64,000 bases of DNA from Blastobasis lacticolella (lineage: Eukaryota; Arthropoda; Insecta; Lepidoptera; Blastobasidae), in contig LR990042.1 of assembly GCA_905147135.1 (NCBI GenBank), positions 8,609,545-8,673,544 on the forward strand, written 5' to 3'. Position 1 is the first letter of the stretch. Each line of letters opens with the position of its first letter. This document shows positions 1-12,500 of the stretch, piece by piece. The position numbers were made by a program, and so were the translations under genes. Under the pieces are notes generated by a model. The model did no database searches. It saw only the letters and a list, made by a program, of their open reading frames with translations, and had not been told where the DNA came from.

Positions 1-893
1 CGTAATATAATACGAGAGTAATAAAATGAATGTGACATAATGGGAAGGTAGACAAAGGTTAAAAAGTGATTAACAACCCGCTATTGAAGTCGGGATTGAC
101 GCCATTTAGCTGATGATCATGAAGACCACACTAGATAAAAACTAAGTATTAGGGCTGGCACCCCCGGCGGTATATCGCACTTCACGCTATATTATTATTA
201 TTATTTTGTTTACAATAATCTGAGTATTTAGGTGTCCATGGTATCGTATGAGATTGCGTTTAACACCCACACTGACCTATAACATAAGCATTAATCCAAA
301 CATGGGCACATTTAACTCAATGGATACCATATAAAATAAACGAGCTAACAAGGCCCTCTTTGATTCACTACCAAACTTCGAGTTCTGCGCTGATCGAAGC
401 GATGCAATAAGCTACGATCAAAGACAATAATACCTATAATTAGTAAATACAAAATTGTTTATGTATTTGGATAACTACTATTAAGATGTTCTTGCCGTAT
501 ACCAAGAATGGCGATTGACAACGGTCATCGCTTACTTTTTAGTTCTGTTTGCTGAGAATGAGATCATATCCTCCTCGTGAAAGCCATATATCAATTTATC
601 CGTCTTCAAACTGTCATATAAAAGTGTTTAGATAAGACTGCATTGATAATAAGTAGGTAATTGCTCTGCAGTGCGATGATATGTAAGCGGTAGATCACGC
701 AACAAAATCATCATAGTACCGGCCCCACGATGTCTACTACCTACCGACCATAAGCCTCTCCCCAGGAGTCTTTTATATGGTTCCCTTAAGCTGTGGGCAG
801 GGTGCGTTGGCGCTGATTGTGCGAGGCCAAATGTCCAGTAGCAGATGATGATGACGGTGGCAATATGCTAATTACTAATACTCCCCATTGCAG
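1..893. other. intron or upstream sequence of the elongase gene
   Basis: No coding segment, RNA gene or clear repeat was recognised here. The first supported elongase exon opens in phase 0 after a CAG acceptor at 891-893. I looked here for the preceding exon, which should hold the His-box part of the enzyme, and did not find it. It probably lies outside the window, making this stretch mostly intron. Confidence 0.5.
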
Positions 894-1475
894 GTGCAGT
901 TCGTTCTGGTATTCCTGCATGCGTTCCAGCTGCTGTTCGTCGAGTGCGACTACCCGCGGGCCTTCGTCTGGTGGATCGGGATGCACGCAGTGCTCTTCTA
1001 CTATCTATTCTCTGACTTCTACAAGCAGGCCTATCTTAAGAAGAAGTCCAGGGTAAGTTGGCACTGGTATAACCTTAGCTGATTTCTGTTCTTACTTTTA
1101 TGTTCATTAAAAACTGTACTTGTAACACAAAGTTCCCTAGATAAAGATGTAACGTAAATGATGGTGACAAAAAAGAATATTGGTTAGGAGCGTCGAAACA
1201 TTTTGTACTGTATTATGGATTTGTACTGTAACACTGGATATTAAAAAAAATTACAATACATACATACAGCTTGTGCTTACAGATATATCTGTACCTATCT
1301 GTACCTAGCTAATAATATATTAACCATTTGGCAGGAGGCGAAGAACAAGCTAAAGGTAGAAGCCGACGAGCGGGAGACCAAAGATATGAAATTGCCGCTG
1401 CTCAACGGATTCAGCAACGGATCCGCGATGAGCGACGTGCGACAAAGGGTCGCAGGCGCGGTCGCCTCGCAGTGA
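894..1475 (+). CDS. fatty-acid elongase (ELOVL family), C-terminal two exons, 5' partial
   Basis: ELOVL enzymes are multipass ER membrane proteins that catalyse the condensing step of very-long-chain fatty-acid elongation (acyl-CoA plus malonyl-CoA). Exon 894-1052 (53 codons, donor GTAAGT at 1053) encodes two hydrophobic membrane segments. These are VQFVLVFLHAFQLLFV, then a segment around CDYPRAFVWWIGMHAV and LFYYLFSDFYKQAY, both hallmarks of the family's C-terminal end. Exon 1335-1475 follows a CAG acceptor and adds 46 residues and a TGA stop. It is a charged cytosolic tail starting EAKNKLKVEADERETKD. The intron is 282 bp in phase 0. The catalytic HXXHH exon is outside the window, so only the 3' end is present. 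A lysine-rich stretch (AYLKKKSR) after the last membrane segment fits ER retention. The family is secure; the paralogue is not determined, so no symbol is given. Confidence 0.93.
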
Positions 1476-2100
1476 ATCCCAAAATCCCGGGGATCGCAGA
1501 ACAAACTAATCTTAATGGACTTTTACTTAAGTGTGATAGGCAGAAGCCGAATATTGCCAACGTCTTCTTCCTTTATGTATGGCTCGATCAATCTGCAAAT
1601 ACATAATGTTGGATATTTCTCTCGTATAGGTTGATTATCGGCCATGGTATAAGAGTATTTTATTGGTTTCATCTATTTAATTTGTGTTGACATTATAATG
1701 CCTTTAATATCGATAGGCGATATTAATTCTGCCCTTATCTTATTGGGCACAACATGTCTCTCTCTAAATATTTCACTACTATTTAATTTATTACTTTTAA
1801 ACTCACAAACCTACCACAGTTTGTAAAATATGTAATGATGGTGTGTTAAATCTTTCTACAGAAATAATTCAATTTTCAGATTATTGTTTACTTGTTTAGT
1901 ATTTAATTTTCTTATTTTTTTACTTTAGTTTGAACTCTCATTTCACTCTAGTTTACCAAATATTTTTGGGGACAGGGCAAGTTATGCATTGCTTGCCTGT
2001 AAATGTCGCAGACTATGTCGACCAAACAATTGTTATGGACAAAAATAACTTTGACATTGTGTACATAAATAAATAAATCTTTACATAGTAGCTTGTTTCA
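1476..2100 (+). promoter_or_regulatory. 3'UTR of the elongase gene with candidate poly(A) signal
   Basis: AT-rich sequence follows the TGA without another long frame. Overlapping AATAAA hexamers lie at about 2067-2076 in a run of AAATAAATAAAT and are the best candidate polyadenylation signal. The exact cleavage site cannot be read from sequence alone. Confidence 0.45.
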
Positions 2101-3840
2101 TAGCGATAGCACAGTACTTGATGTTCGTATGTCGCTAGTGCTGCAAGTACTCGTAAATAGTACAAATATTTTCAAACTGAGAGTACGTACCTATTTACGA
2201 AAGCTCAATTATATTTAAGTGACCTAGTGAAGTAATTATTTTACAGGTACCTATTATTATAGTTAAGTTAACCGGCCTGTAGTACATTTACTTAATAAGA
2301 TGATAAGGTAAAGTAGACTTTATAATTCCGTGTTATGGAGTTCTATTTTTAAACCACTCACCTCAAGCCGAAGGGTTTTCAAAGTATATTTTCGGCAAGA
2401 AAAATTCGACCTAATTTAGATGCATGACGCTGATTTTCTCTATTTTTGAACCGGCCCTTTACGATGTTGGCAATGCAATGAATGATGCTCACGTATTGAA
2501 TTGGGCAATCGAAGTTACTCGGAAAGGTGTTTTGTGACAATATACTTAGTTTTATTACCTTTTCTCAACGCCACAATTATTTGATATTTTTTTTCTGTTT
2601 TTTATCAGCTCTCGGAATATCTCCCATTACAAAAATATTGAAGTTTCATGCTGAAAATAAAATTTTAAGGCCGTTCGATTTGATACGAGCGGTTTAAAAA
2701 TAGAGCTCCTGATCGTATCAATAATTAATTCAATTACAAAAATTATTTGTCCTATTAATAAGTACCTAATTATTAATAGACTCGAATGGCGACTTGGGAC
2801 ATAGGGCGCAAACGCAAATACATGCAGGCCGTAACCGGCCGTAGCCGTAACATAGTAACATGGCTAAAAATAGTATGAACATGAGCAATCAACTCTAGCT
2901 CTAAAAACAGTGATAAAAATAATTGTGAATCATTTTCGTACGCGTATAGTGTAGGAGCGTACCGTAGACCATACATGCATTCATTAAAGGAATTAGCTGA
3001 TCACTAACTTCATTATCATATTATGGTCTAGTATATCAGCTAATTCGTTGATTCGTAACATCACAATGTACCAAGTGCGATAAAATTGCAGTGAAGGAGT
3101 TCCGTACCTTAACAAAATCCCAGAATGTGATGCCTTGTTAACTTGTCAATAAGTAACTTAGAGAAAGATGCTTGTTGATTTCACAGGAATGTATAGATAA
3201 TGGGACTTGTTTGTTGCAAAAATTATATGGTATTTATACGTACGTCGTCTATGATACTCATAGTCTCTTGTTCCACGTTTTCATTTGACGTTTATTAGGT
3301 ATCTTGTCTAGCTTTTAACTTAATTTGATATCGTCGTCAGTGGCTATTATTTTATTTCGTCTAAGTGTAATTTATTAAAATTATCATTTAAACCTAAGGA
3401 TTTTAGGTTTAAAAGATAAGGTAACGCACATAAATTTACGGCAATTTATTAACTTCCATCATTCCAATAAAACTTGTGTTTTTGTTAAAAATGATGCTAC
3501 GAGTCTAAAATATAAGATTGTTATCTTAAAATTTAAATTACAAGTAATTTTAGATTTTAAATACTGTACCTATAGGTATATTGGAATTCCTGATATTACT
3601 ACTTACTTATAACAAAATCTGAGAAAGATTAATAATTATGATGTACATATAGGTGATAATAATTACGTATTGTTAGACAAATAGGTGTTAATGATTATGT
3701 ATAATTATTGTGCCTATTTAAATTTTGTGATAATCATTGTAATAAAATGGTACCTAAAAATTTTGTGAATAATTATTTTCCTTGTCACAAAAACCACGAC
3801 TTTGTATTCAGCTTAACGTTGAATATATTGCAGTTTCCTT
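2101..3840. other. AT-rich intergenic sequence
   Basis: No gene or recognisable repeat. The only structure noted is a 12-bp inverted repeat (GAATTAGCTGAT at 2990-3001, complement at 3035-3046). Confidence 0.4.
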
Positions 3841-3844
3841 CCTC

Positions 3845-3980
3845 ATCATCAAAAACTCCACAAGAGCCGGTACTAGGTCCTCTGCATCCAGCTGATATCT
3901 GCGACCGGTCGTCGGTCCATCTCGTGGGAGGCCTACCCACGCTGCGTCTTGCAAAGTTGCAATTTATGGGATTTATTACA
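3845..3980 (-). mobile_element. RTE-like LINE 3' coding fragment
   Basis: On the - strand the frame reads RRSVGRPPTRWTDD followed by a degraded lysine/alanine region. This block precedes the C-terminus of RTE-like endonuclease/reverse-transcriptase polyproteins. The same motif is found at 31868-32165. Only about 45 codons remain and the flanks are unrelated, so this is a dead fragment. Confidence 0.7.
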
Positions 3981-4189
3981 TACAATGAACGGTACTCCAG
4001 TTAGTACAGACAGTCATTCAAAGAATTTGTTGAGCACTTGACCATAATGATAATCAATACGAAACGTGTTCTAATAGTAGTAAGTGAACTAATTCGTTGT
4101 ATGACTGTACGTACCTCAATGTCTGTCTGAATAAGTGGGGCATAGCAGTGGACCACGGTTAAAGTTTGAATATTAGTACTATAGTTACT

Positions 4190-4275
4190 CTGTATAAGTT
4201 TGAATATTAGAAATAGGACCCTGGCAGAAGCCGGGATGAGCGCTAGGACGATGATGACGATTAGTACACAACACA
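4190..4275 (+). mobile_element. LINE 3' tail fragment (GKRPRGR family)
   Basis: The segment around CCTGGCAGAAGCCGGGATGA, followed by an AGCGCTAGGACGATGATGAC-type end, matches the extreme 3' end of the copies at 53755-53990 and 62665-62885. Only the terminal part is present. Confidence 0.6.
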
Positions 4276-4379
4276 ACCCTATTTATTATTTATTTCTGCC
4301 GCCAGGGAATAGGGTAGTAAGGACGGGAGTAAACCAAAGTAAAATCTAGACGAAAGAAGAGGTGATGTGTATTTAATAA

Positions 4380-4570
4380 TCAATAGGATTCCATTAATAT
4401 ATCACATCTCGTCTCCGCATAGCTACAGTGGATACAGTTGAGCCTCTGCCTTGGAGAGATGTCTCATGTCGCAGCTTTGCTCTAGCCAGCACACATCTCC
4501 GCACTACTTTGGTGGATACATCCTACCTATGAAACATCTCTCCTCTTCGCTTTGGAGACCAGCCAGGCCA
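4380..4570. repeat. interspersed repeat, two imperfect units
   Basis: Two related units, CATCTCGTCTCCGCATAGC... and CACATCTCCGCACTACTTTG..., each run from an ATCTCCGC motif through a GTGGATAC motif to an AACATCTCTCC or GAGATGTC motif. This is an internally repeated, non-coding dispersed element; its class is not known to me. Confidence 0.45.
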
Positions 4571-4974
4571 AAGTAATAAGCAAGCATGCGATTAATTGTA
4601 TAGTATCTACCAGCGACATCTAGTACCGAGTAGCCATAGTGATGTTATTAATAAATTAGAAGGCTTGAACCAACTTAGTAGTTCTACTATCTAACGCTAG
4701 ATGTCATTGCATTGTTCAATGAAAACGCTTCGACTATTTCGTTTACAGTTGAAACGACAGCGCCACCTATATTGTTCCACTAAGCTATAATATAGCATAG
4801 TATAGAAATATTTTATCATAATCGGTCACTGTAGGAGTGAGATCGCCTAACTCGGATATTGCTATGCCGTAAAACGAGAGAGTGTGATGAAGTCGTACAA
4901 GTTGTCGAAAAACCTATCCCAGAAAGTTAAGCCTGTAGCATCCCAGGCTATTTGAAAATATTTACGACATGATA

Positions 4975-5105
4975 ATCATCTCAGCAGCAGGATGCCTATT
5001 GGACAAAAGCTTCTCTTCACGTCTTCCACACCGATCCACTTTGTGCCTCTTGCCCCTACGACCTTCACTTGGCCATCCGTCAAACTCGTAGGAGGTTGGC
5101 CATTA
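4975..5105 (-). mobile_element. RTE-like LINE 3' end fragment
   Basis: The + strand shows ATCATCTCAGCAGCAGGATG, then TGCCTATTGGACAAA, then CCTACGACCTTCAC. This is the antisense of the 3' end of RTE-like elements (compare 20611-21115 and 43700-43795). It is heavily decayed. Confidence 0.5.
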
Positions 5106-5479
5106 GCCTTAAATTTATTTAGTTCAAAATGCACCCGCATATCTAATCGAACCTGCTACAATATTTGATTGTGTAGATCATAAGCAGCATAAGTAGGTAG
5201 ATACTTACCCGATTCCACTAAACTTCTAAGGCAACTCTTAAGTTAGTGCCATAAGATATTCGTAAACATTTTAGTGGCATAAAGATTGAATAGCGAGTTT
5301 AGATTTTACATATGGTTTGTGTTGGTTCAATGCTTTTCTTGCAAGGAATATTTTAAATCGACTTAGGCGTCGCCTAAAGTTTGGTGCAATTGGGCATTAG
5401 ATCTCTTGTTTAAATTTTGGACAGAAAAACCTACAGTTTGGAATTAATTGTCATCAATCGGTAGGTAGGACGAACGGAT

Positions 5480-5506
5480 AATATAATAATAATAATAATA
5501 ATATCT
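5480..5506. repeat. ATA/TAA microsatellite
   Basis: A run of about seven TAA units (ATAATAATAATAATAATA) in AT-rich intergenic DNA. Confidence 0.85.
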
Positions 5507-5858
5507 TTATTTCAGACTTAAAAATCCATAGAGTTTACGCGTCCATCCATAGAACGGACGGAGGAAACGTTAGAAAAGTATCTTTTTTTGCAGCCTAATA
5601 ACCAGTTTACACCAGACGAACGTAAAGTCGTTTACACTAGGCTAGCGAGCATTTTAAGAATGCTCGGAACAATTACAGATCGTCAAGAGACAGCTCTAAA
5701 TTAATTATCAAGCAAATGAACTTTCTTGGAGCATTCTCTCGTTTGTGCCCACCATACGTTTAAGGCAGACAGAGCATTCGCTCTGGTTCTTTTGGTGTAA
5801 TAAGTGGTTAAAGAATATAGGTCAAGAGCATTATCTGGCTTAGTGTAAGCCTGCCGTA

Positions 5859-6005
5859 AAACCATGATCAAATCTGGTTGCTCTGTTAACAGGGTCACGA
5901 TCCACAGTAATTACCTGATCTGCCAAATCCTAGATCATGGTCATGGCGGCCGTCGTGGATATATATAACCGGGACATTAACGCCAAGATGATTATTTTTT
6001 TATTT
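5859..6005 (+). mobile_element. SINE B, 3' part (tRNA-headed family)
   Basis: Starts near AACCATGATCAAATCTGGTT and runs through CAGGGTCACGATCC and TACCTGATCTGCCAAATCCT to ACCGGGACATTAACGCCAAG and an AT tail. This matches the 3' half of the SINE B copies at 19685, 45265 and 57154. The tRNA-like head is missing. Confidence 0.75.
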
Positions 6006-6955
6006 CGTTTATTTTGAAGAATAGAGAGCAAGAACATTATGTCGCTTGGTAAAACAAAGTCCATATTACTCAATTTTTAAATAGTGTTAAAATCGATTTT
6101 TCTGACCATTTTCAGAGGGTTTTTGCCCTGGAAGAACTACCGTTGTTAACCTTATCCTATCCTACTGCAGTTCCACTCATTTATTCTTACTAAATCCATT
6201 GAACAAGTTGTACCTACATATAAATGTGTTACACCTGTCTCAAATAAATACTTAAGTAAATAATTTGATGGAACATATCCATACAGTATCAATATTTTGC
6301 ATTTTTTCATTGTAACAATTTCCGTCCATTGTTTAAATAAGGTTCCTCTGTAAAATATCCCGTCTTATAGGTTTAATAAGATACTACTTGTGATTTAACA
6401 TGATTGGACTGGGTTCACTGGGTGGGTATTGATAAGAAGGCGAATTTAATCCAAATATTTCTCGTATGAAGGTCGATTTAATTTCTGCTATAAAAGACTA
6501 AATACTAAATACCTATCATTTTCCAGTGTAGGTGTATTGATATTCAATATGGTAGATACACAGAAATCAAAATAAGTGTTTTTATTAAATAAGTCAATTG
6601 GTCACTATGCAACTTTTGCCCACAGTCTCTTTGTTTATTTAATTTATTTTTTATTTTATTTATTCAACAAGAATCTACAGCACATTACATTATAAGTAAA
6701 CAAAGAACAAGTTACTTGCAAATAGGCCAGTTAGAGATTCACAAATCTGACACTATCTGACACCTAAGAGCTGCACTGTACTACAGGTAGGTGCAGTAGT
6801 GGCCGAGGTGGCGACATGCCTTCCCCACCATAGTTTGACGCCCTACATGGCATTTCTATTTACTTATGTTATTTCTATTTACTTATGTCTAAAATAGACT
6901 TAATTAACCTGTTTTTCAGAGGCCTGTCTGAATGATAATTATGATTTATAATTTT
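6006..6955. other. AT-rich intergenic sequence
   Basis: No gene seen. It contains T/A-rich low-complexity runs, for example about 6635-6665, and no clear repeat family. Confidence 0.4.
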
Positions 6956-6959
6956 CTTA

Positions 6960-7160
6960 TAACTTTATACGGTGCTGTTATTTCGAAATGTATTGCGCTG
7001 TCGATGGAAACAACGGGGAGCAAAAAGCGAATCATTCTCACTTGGTTCACGCGTCCGCGCAGCCGCGGCCGCGCCTGACCTATCCTCTCGCCGAAGGGTT
7101 CGCGGTTCTCACGCGCATTGTAACACGCCGAATTACACAAGCCATTGTCTTTACGAAAAC
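6960..7160. promoter_or_regulatory. CpG-rich patch, possible regulatory element
   Basis: A short GC- and CpG-rich segment (for example CACGCGTCCGCGCAGCCGCG) stands out sharply from AT-rich flanks about 0.5 kb beyond the 3' end of the chitin-binding gene. An overlapping 78-codon open frame (6988-7224) has no recognisable domain and probably reflects GC content. A regulatory role is inference. Confidence 0.25.
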
Positions 7161-7670
7161 TTTATTTACAATGCAATATTTTACAATCTACAGGTATAAC
7201 TTACACACTATTGTACATAGGTAGGAAACAAATCTATGTCCCAACGCGTACTCAATAAATACCCCAGCAGGTACACACAGGTATTGACACGATAAATTCG
7301 ATAATGTAGAACTGGTTTTTCCCGACATCTAACTAGAATAACGACTTAATCCAATGTGAACATCGTAATATCACAAATAATTTAGGGTAACTACTGGTAT
7401 GCCTCTTTAGATACTGGCTAAACTGGCGTGGATCAGTCTAAATGTTATTAATCGTTCGAAATTACATATTTACAACAGACTAACTTACAGTTATCTTAAA
7501 ATCTTAACACGTATCACGACATTGATGATTTTTATACATGTGCTTAATCGGATACTGGTCTACAGCAATACGTAAAAGTCAACAAACATTCATCCGTTTA
7601 TTTGTACCTAAACAATTATCTAAAGAGGCGACTAAATTAATGGCAGTTATTTAAAAGTAAAGCATTGTGT
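7161..7670 (-). promoter_or_regulatory. 3' flank/3'UTR of the chitin-binding protein gene
   Basis: The sequence past the TAG stop on the - strand is AT-rich. The nearest AATAAA on that strand is the complement of 7597-7602, about 70 bp past the stop, and is the likely poly(A) signal. Nothing else is recognised. Confidence 0.45.
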
Positions 7671-9511
7671 TTATGCTCTTGTTTTAGTTTTGCCGAATTC
7701 CTCTATATGGTCGTACTCTGAGAATCCGGTGTCGGAGTCATAATACGCGTAGTCGTAGGACTCATCTTTGTTGGAGGGCTTGACGCGGGGCGCAGAGGGC
7801 GCAGGGAGCGCAGGGGGCGCAGGGCGCGCAGGGGGCGCAGGGGGCGCTGTAGGCGCCGGGCGCGCGGGCGGCGCAGCAGACGCGGGGCGCGTTGGTGGCG
7901 CGGGCGCGATGGTGGGCGGCGCGGGCGCCCGGGACGACGACGGACGCTCCGCGCGCGCCGGCGCCGGTGCCCGGGACGGGACAGCCGAGTAGTCGCTGTA
8001 CGACTGCGCCGTAGACTCGCTGTAGGGGCGAGACGTCGTTGTGTACGTCTGGAAGTAGTCGAAGGTGCGCGCCGTGTTGGCCGTCGTCGGGGGCCTATAT
8101 GTGGTTGTATAGGTTGGCTCATAGGTGGTGGTCGGGCTGGTCGGGGCCGGTCTGAATGGTCTCGGGGCGGCGGTCTGCGCCTGAGGTTTCACGTGGCTCG
8201 TTTTTTGGGGCTTCTGGTCCTCCGGAAGCCGGTTCCCGCTGGCCGCGATGTTGAGCGAGTGCGCGCCAGATAGCAGCTCGCGCTCGTACAGCTCGGGCCG
8301 GTATTGGCCGTCGTCCTCGCCGGAGGGCGGCCGGTACTGGCCGTCGTCTTCGTTGGCGTCCGCGTAGTTGGCCGGCCGGATGGTGTTCAACGCGATGTTG
8401 GTGTTGTACGCTATCGTATTGAGGTTAGCTGGTAAATCAGACCGCGAAGTTGTGTACTGTGTCGCCGGCGGATTGGTCGTGGTCGGTGAATTATAGTAAT
8501 TTTGCTTCGTCTCTCTGAATGGCGCGAAGTTCTCCTTCTCTGGCTCGTAAGAAACGCTGTTGAAGTTCTTGTAGGCAGGAGTGCTGGTCGCGAAAGTTCG
8601 AGCGGCAAGGGTAGTATAATCGGTTGTCGTCGGCGTCCCTCTAACTCGGTTCTCGTTCGCGTTGTATTTGAGCCGGGCGAAATCTTCTCGTGGTACGTCT
8701 GACACGCTGAAGCTATTGCGAACTTTGAAAGGCTGTCGATTCTCATTCTGGACGTTAAATCCTGGCGTCGACTGGGCTTCGTAGTTGTAGACCTCGGTGA
8801 GACTATCTTTCTTGTTAAATTGAGGAGCTGAGGACTGTGCGAATGGAACCGGAGTTGGATTGTTGGGGTAGTACCTGTTGGGCGTCTGTTTGGGTGCAAC
8901 GCGGCTCACCTCGACGTACTCTTCTTTGTACTGAGGGGGGACGTTGGCGGGGGCAATAGTGGTGGGTCTATTTTGGGGCACTCGGTGGTAGTTCTGCTGA
9001 GGAGCTTGAGAGTAGGGCTGAGGGGAGTAAGGTTGCTGCGAGAATGGTTGCTGCGAGAACGGTTGCTGCGAGAACGGTTGCTGGGCGGGTGTGTTTTGAG
9101 CGACAGTCGGTGCGGGGGTGGAGGCGTAGACGGGTCGTTTGCGGACCAGCTTTCGTTTCGGGGCAGTCTCGTATCTGGTGGGTTGGGGGGCGGGAGGAAG
9201 AGGTGATTGTGTGGTATACTGAGTGGTGTATTGGGGTGTCGTTTGGGGTGTTCGCTGGGTGGTGGATCTGCGGAAGGACTGACGGGAGGGGGACTGACGG
9301 GGCGCGGGAGGGTCATCGCGTCCGCGTTCGCGCTGCCCGCTGAAGAAGTCCGAGGAATGCGCTGCGCGGAGGTCCGACTGCGCTTCCCGCTGGCTGCCAC
9401 CGTTGCTTTGCCCTTGAGCCAGTCGCCGGTCACCGGTCTCTGCGCGCTGGAGACCGAACTCGGTTTCTTCGTCACGATTTCCAGGTGACGACAATTTCTT
9501 CGTGTCAAAAC
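7671..9511 (-). CDS. exon 3 of the chitin-binding gene: low-complexity tail
   Basis: This terminal exon begins after a TTCAG acceptor (9512 side) and encodes residues 100-712 starting FDTKKLSSPG. Four QQPF/YS units lie at about residues 243-267. A pair of EDDGQYRP motifs followed by ELYERELLSGAHSLNIAASG lies near residues 480-520. A strongly GC-rich Ala/Pro block lies at about 610-675. The acidic, Tyr-rich end is DYAYYDSDTGFSEYDHIEEF. The duplicated EDDGQYRP motif and the C-terminus look like the least repetitive, and so the most constrained, parts. Long open frames in the other frames of this exon come from base composition. Confidence 0.92.
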
Positions 9512-12500
9512 CTGAACATAGAAGATTATTTTATTGATTTATTTATTGCCAACCTTCATAGGTCAGCGTGGTGTATTAGAGCCTTATTTCGTTTCACTAA
9601 TATCGGTGAGAAGGGGGCATGTGCTTTAATAGCGCGAGGGATACTGGCCCCACGTTGATTTTATTTTATTTTAAATAATACGGCAGGTAAACAGGCATGC
9701 GGGCCACTTGATGGAAAGTGGTCACCGTCGCCTATGGACATCAGCAACACCAGAGGTGCCGTGCCACCAATGATAATGAATTTACTGATAATTTATTGCT
9801 AAAGTTCGATATAGTGTAGTAGAAACGTCAGCTTGACAAACGACCCACGTATAAACGTATCTCGAATAAGCAGCAACGGGTCAGTACATTTCGCAATAAA
9901 ATAGTAAATAATAAAATACATTGTAATTTAATAATACACCGGCAAAGTTTTGTACATTTCTACAGTCAAAATTACTTAGAACTAACAATTTAGAATTTAC
10001 AAAACCACAGCCGCCATATACGCGCACGCGCACCACAACAATACTAAGCCGGCAGTTGCTTCACCCGGGCGTCCCCGAATATATTTATTAGCGTTTTACG
10101 ATGCACGCGGCGAAAACGACACAGCACAATGCAAGCGCACTAAAGCTCAGTTATTCTGCAATCCATTAGCATTCGCTGCGGGTTCGGCTTGGAAGTTAAC
10201 CTTTTGAGGAGGATTTTGTAATCGACACCGGCAGTGTGTGCAACTCCCTATTAGCAATATGAAACCGACGCGACCGGTGTTCGCTAGTAAAAATTCCACC
10301 AGTCACATCTATCAGCACCGCATGCCCGCGTAATCTTTACAAATCGATTTATATTACGTAGGCGCGTCGAATTGACACCGTCCTATATCGATGTCGGTTG
10401 GAATTCGCTAGGTTTTACAAAGTTTCTTTATCAAAGCAAGGCGTTATCGTGTCGTACGCTTAAAGTAAAAATTATTTTAATTTTATTGTTTCAAGTTTCA
10501 TACAAAAATTACTTCTAGTATACATATTCGTATGAATTTTGCACACACATTTTAATCTCGTCGACGTCAGCTACCTTTTTGTAAAGCTAGTTATTTATAA
10601 GCAAACAACATTATAATTCCGCTTTTATACTAGCAGCGCTCACATGTGTAAGTCACAAGGAATACCAGAAAATAAGAACGAAAAAGTAGGTATAATCTGC
10701 ATCTATGAAACGAAATGAAAAAGTGACTTCCACACACGTGCGCAGTTTGTTAGTAAGCAAAGCGTCTCACCGGATCCGATCTTGTAGAGGTCGAACTGAC
10801 CGTCGTAGAGGTCCACGGGGCAGGCGAGGGGGTCATCATCACCCCAGTCCGTGCAGGTTTGAGCTTCTTGGTGGAACAGGGTGCCAGGGGGGCAGAAGAA
10901 CCTGAAGTCTCTGATGCCACCTCCTGCTACCCTCACGCAGACGTGGAACGCCTTGCAGCCGGATTTGGCGTCGGCGTAGTACGCGCCTAGGATTCGGCCG
11001 CGACAGTTGAACCTTTCTGCTCCCCCTGTGTGTGGAGAAAGTTCGTTAATGTCAGAACTACTTTTGGATATCTAGACGAAAACTATATCTACTTATCTAT
11101 TAATGACAAAACTGAGACGTAATGTTGAGGATTTGCTGTTGCTCACACTCAGTGTGGAAAATAATCGAGTCGTCTATAGTAAAATAAAAAACTTAGAACC
11201 ACAATACGAGCTGAAATAAAATAATAAATAAAGACATGAGGCCGGTTTCGTAAACATTATCATGGCGTAGTTTGGTGGTCAATAGGCTCAGGCTTAGCTT
11301 GGACATATGTGTGCATGTTTTGCGTGCGTCAGTATGTTGTTCGCAGGATTTGCTCTGCATTTCTTATTTGGTCTGAGAATACGAGTATTTTTCACAGTCC
11401 ATCTATCTAGATTTTAAAAATGTTATTTTGAGTATATTAAAATATCTAATTTATGTTTTCCCGATTGTATAACTTTACCAATTATATCTAGGCTACCTAA
11501 ACACAACATTTCAATGTCACCAAATTGCATTCATTGTCAACATACCTTCGGCGCCTATTACCATGTTTACTATTCGACGATGAGTTGCTAAATGATGTGT
11601 GAGATTTTTTATGAATAAAGATCGCATCGTGACATAGCACTGCCCGACTGAAGGCATTACGTGTGGAGTGATAATAAGCGGAATGCAGCTGACCTACAAT
11701 TTGTCAATGGAGAAATTTATTTTTTATTTCTGTTCAGGTTTTATTCACGTACTACATTTATAAAACAGCGCTGCGTTCTGACTTCAAAGAGCGTTAATTT
11801 ATTAATAAGGTTGGGTTAAAATTACGGCTCATGACAAAACCAAAGCATTTTACTACATGAAATAATTGTAATAGAACAAAACTACATGACTGCGGGCTAG
11901 AACTCATCCGAAATGGTGAAATAAAGCCACTATTTCACACAACGAAATTGCTGTGTGGTGACATTTGTTGTGGACAAAATAGAACTTTCTTGGAGCCGAG
12001 AGTGGTTTCACGGCTCGACCGCACAAATTGTGTGGTTTGTGTTAATAACAGACATTTTGTAACGGAATCATAGCTTTTATTTTGAGCCGAGTACGTTGCA
12101 ATTACATACTTTATAATCTATACAATATATATTAATTAATATATTTATTGTATAGATTTTGTGTAACTTAGAAGTACGTAATTATGATGACTGTGTTAAT
12201 TGCTATTTGGGTCTTCCATGTTATTTTAAAACTCGCTAAAATTAGGTATGATTTTCACCCATTTCGTAATGCGAAATATAAGTATTTCCCCTTCTGGAGC
12301 CGACTACCAAATGGGTAAATATGATATTTTAATTTATATTTTGTAAATATAATTAAGACTTCTGAAAAGCATAAAATTTACAGACACACCCCTCCATTCC
12401 ATTACCTGCTGCATAAATAGTTCATTACGTTACAGCTACATAAAAAAGTGTATGTACAAATGTTTGTAAATATGAATGCCTATAAATACCTTACATACAA

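Larger units (their letters stand above)
9512..10770 (-). other. intron 2 of the chitin-binding gene
   Basis: A 1,259-bp phase-1 intron with GTGAGA donor and TTCAG acceptor. It contains a dispersed repeat (9655-9770) and a CpG-rich patch (10015-10145); otherwise nothing coding. Confidence 0.8.

Noticed and set aside
7703..9508. Long open frames in other frames and on the + strand of exon 3 (for example 139, 162 and 200 codons)
   Set aside because: They overlap the phase-consistent chitin-binding gene and arise from GC-rich low-complexity sequence without stops.
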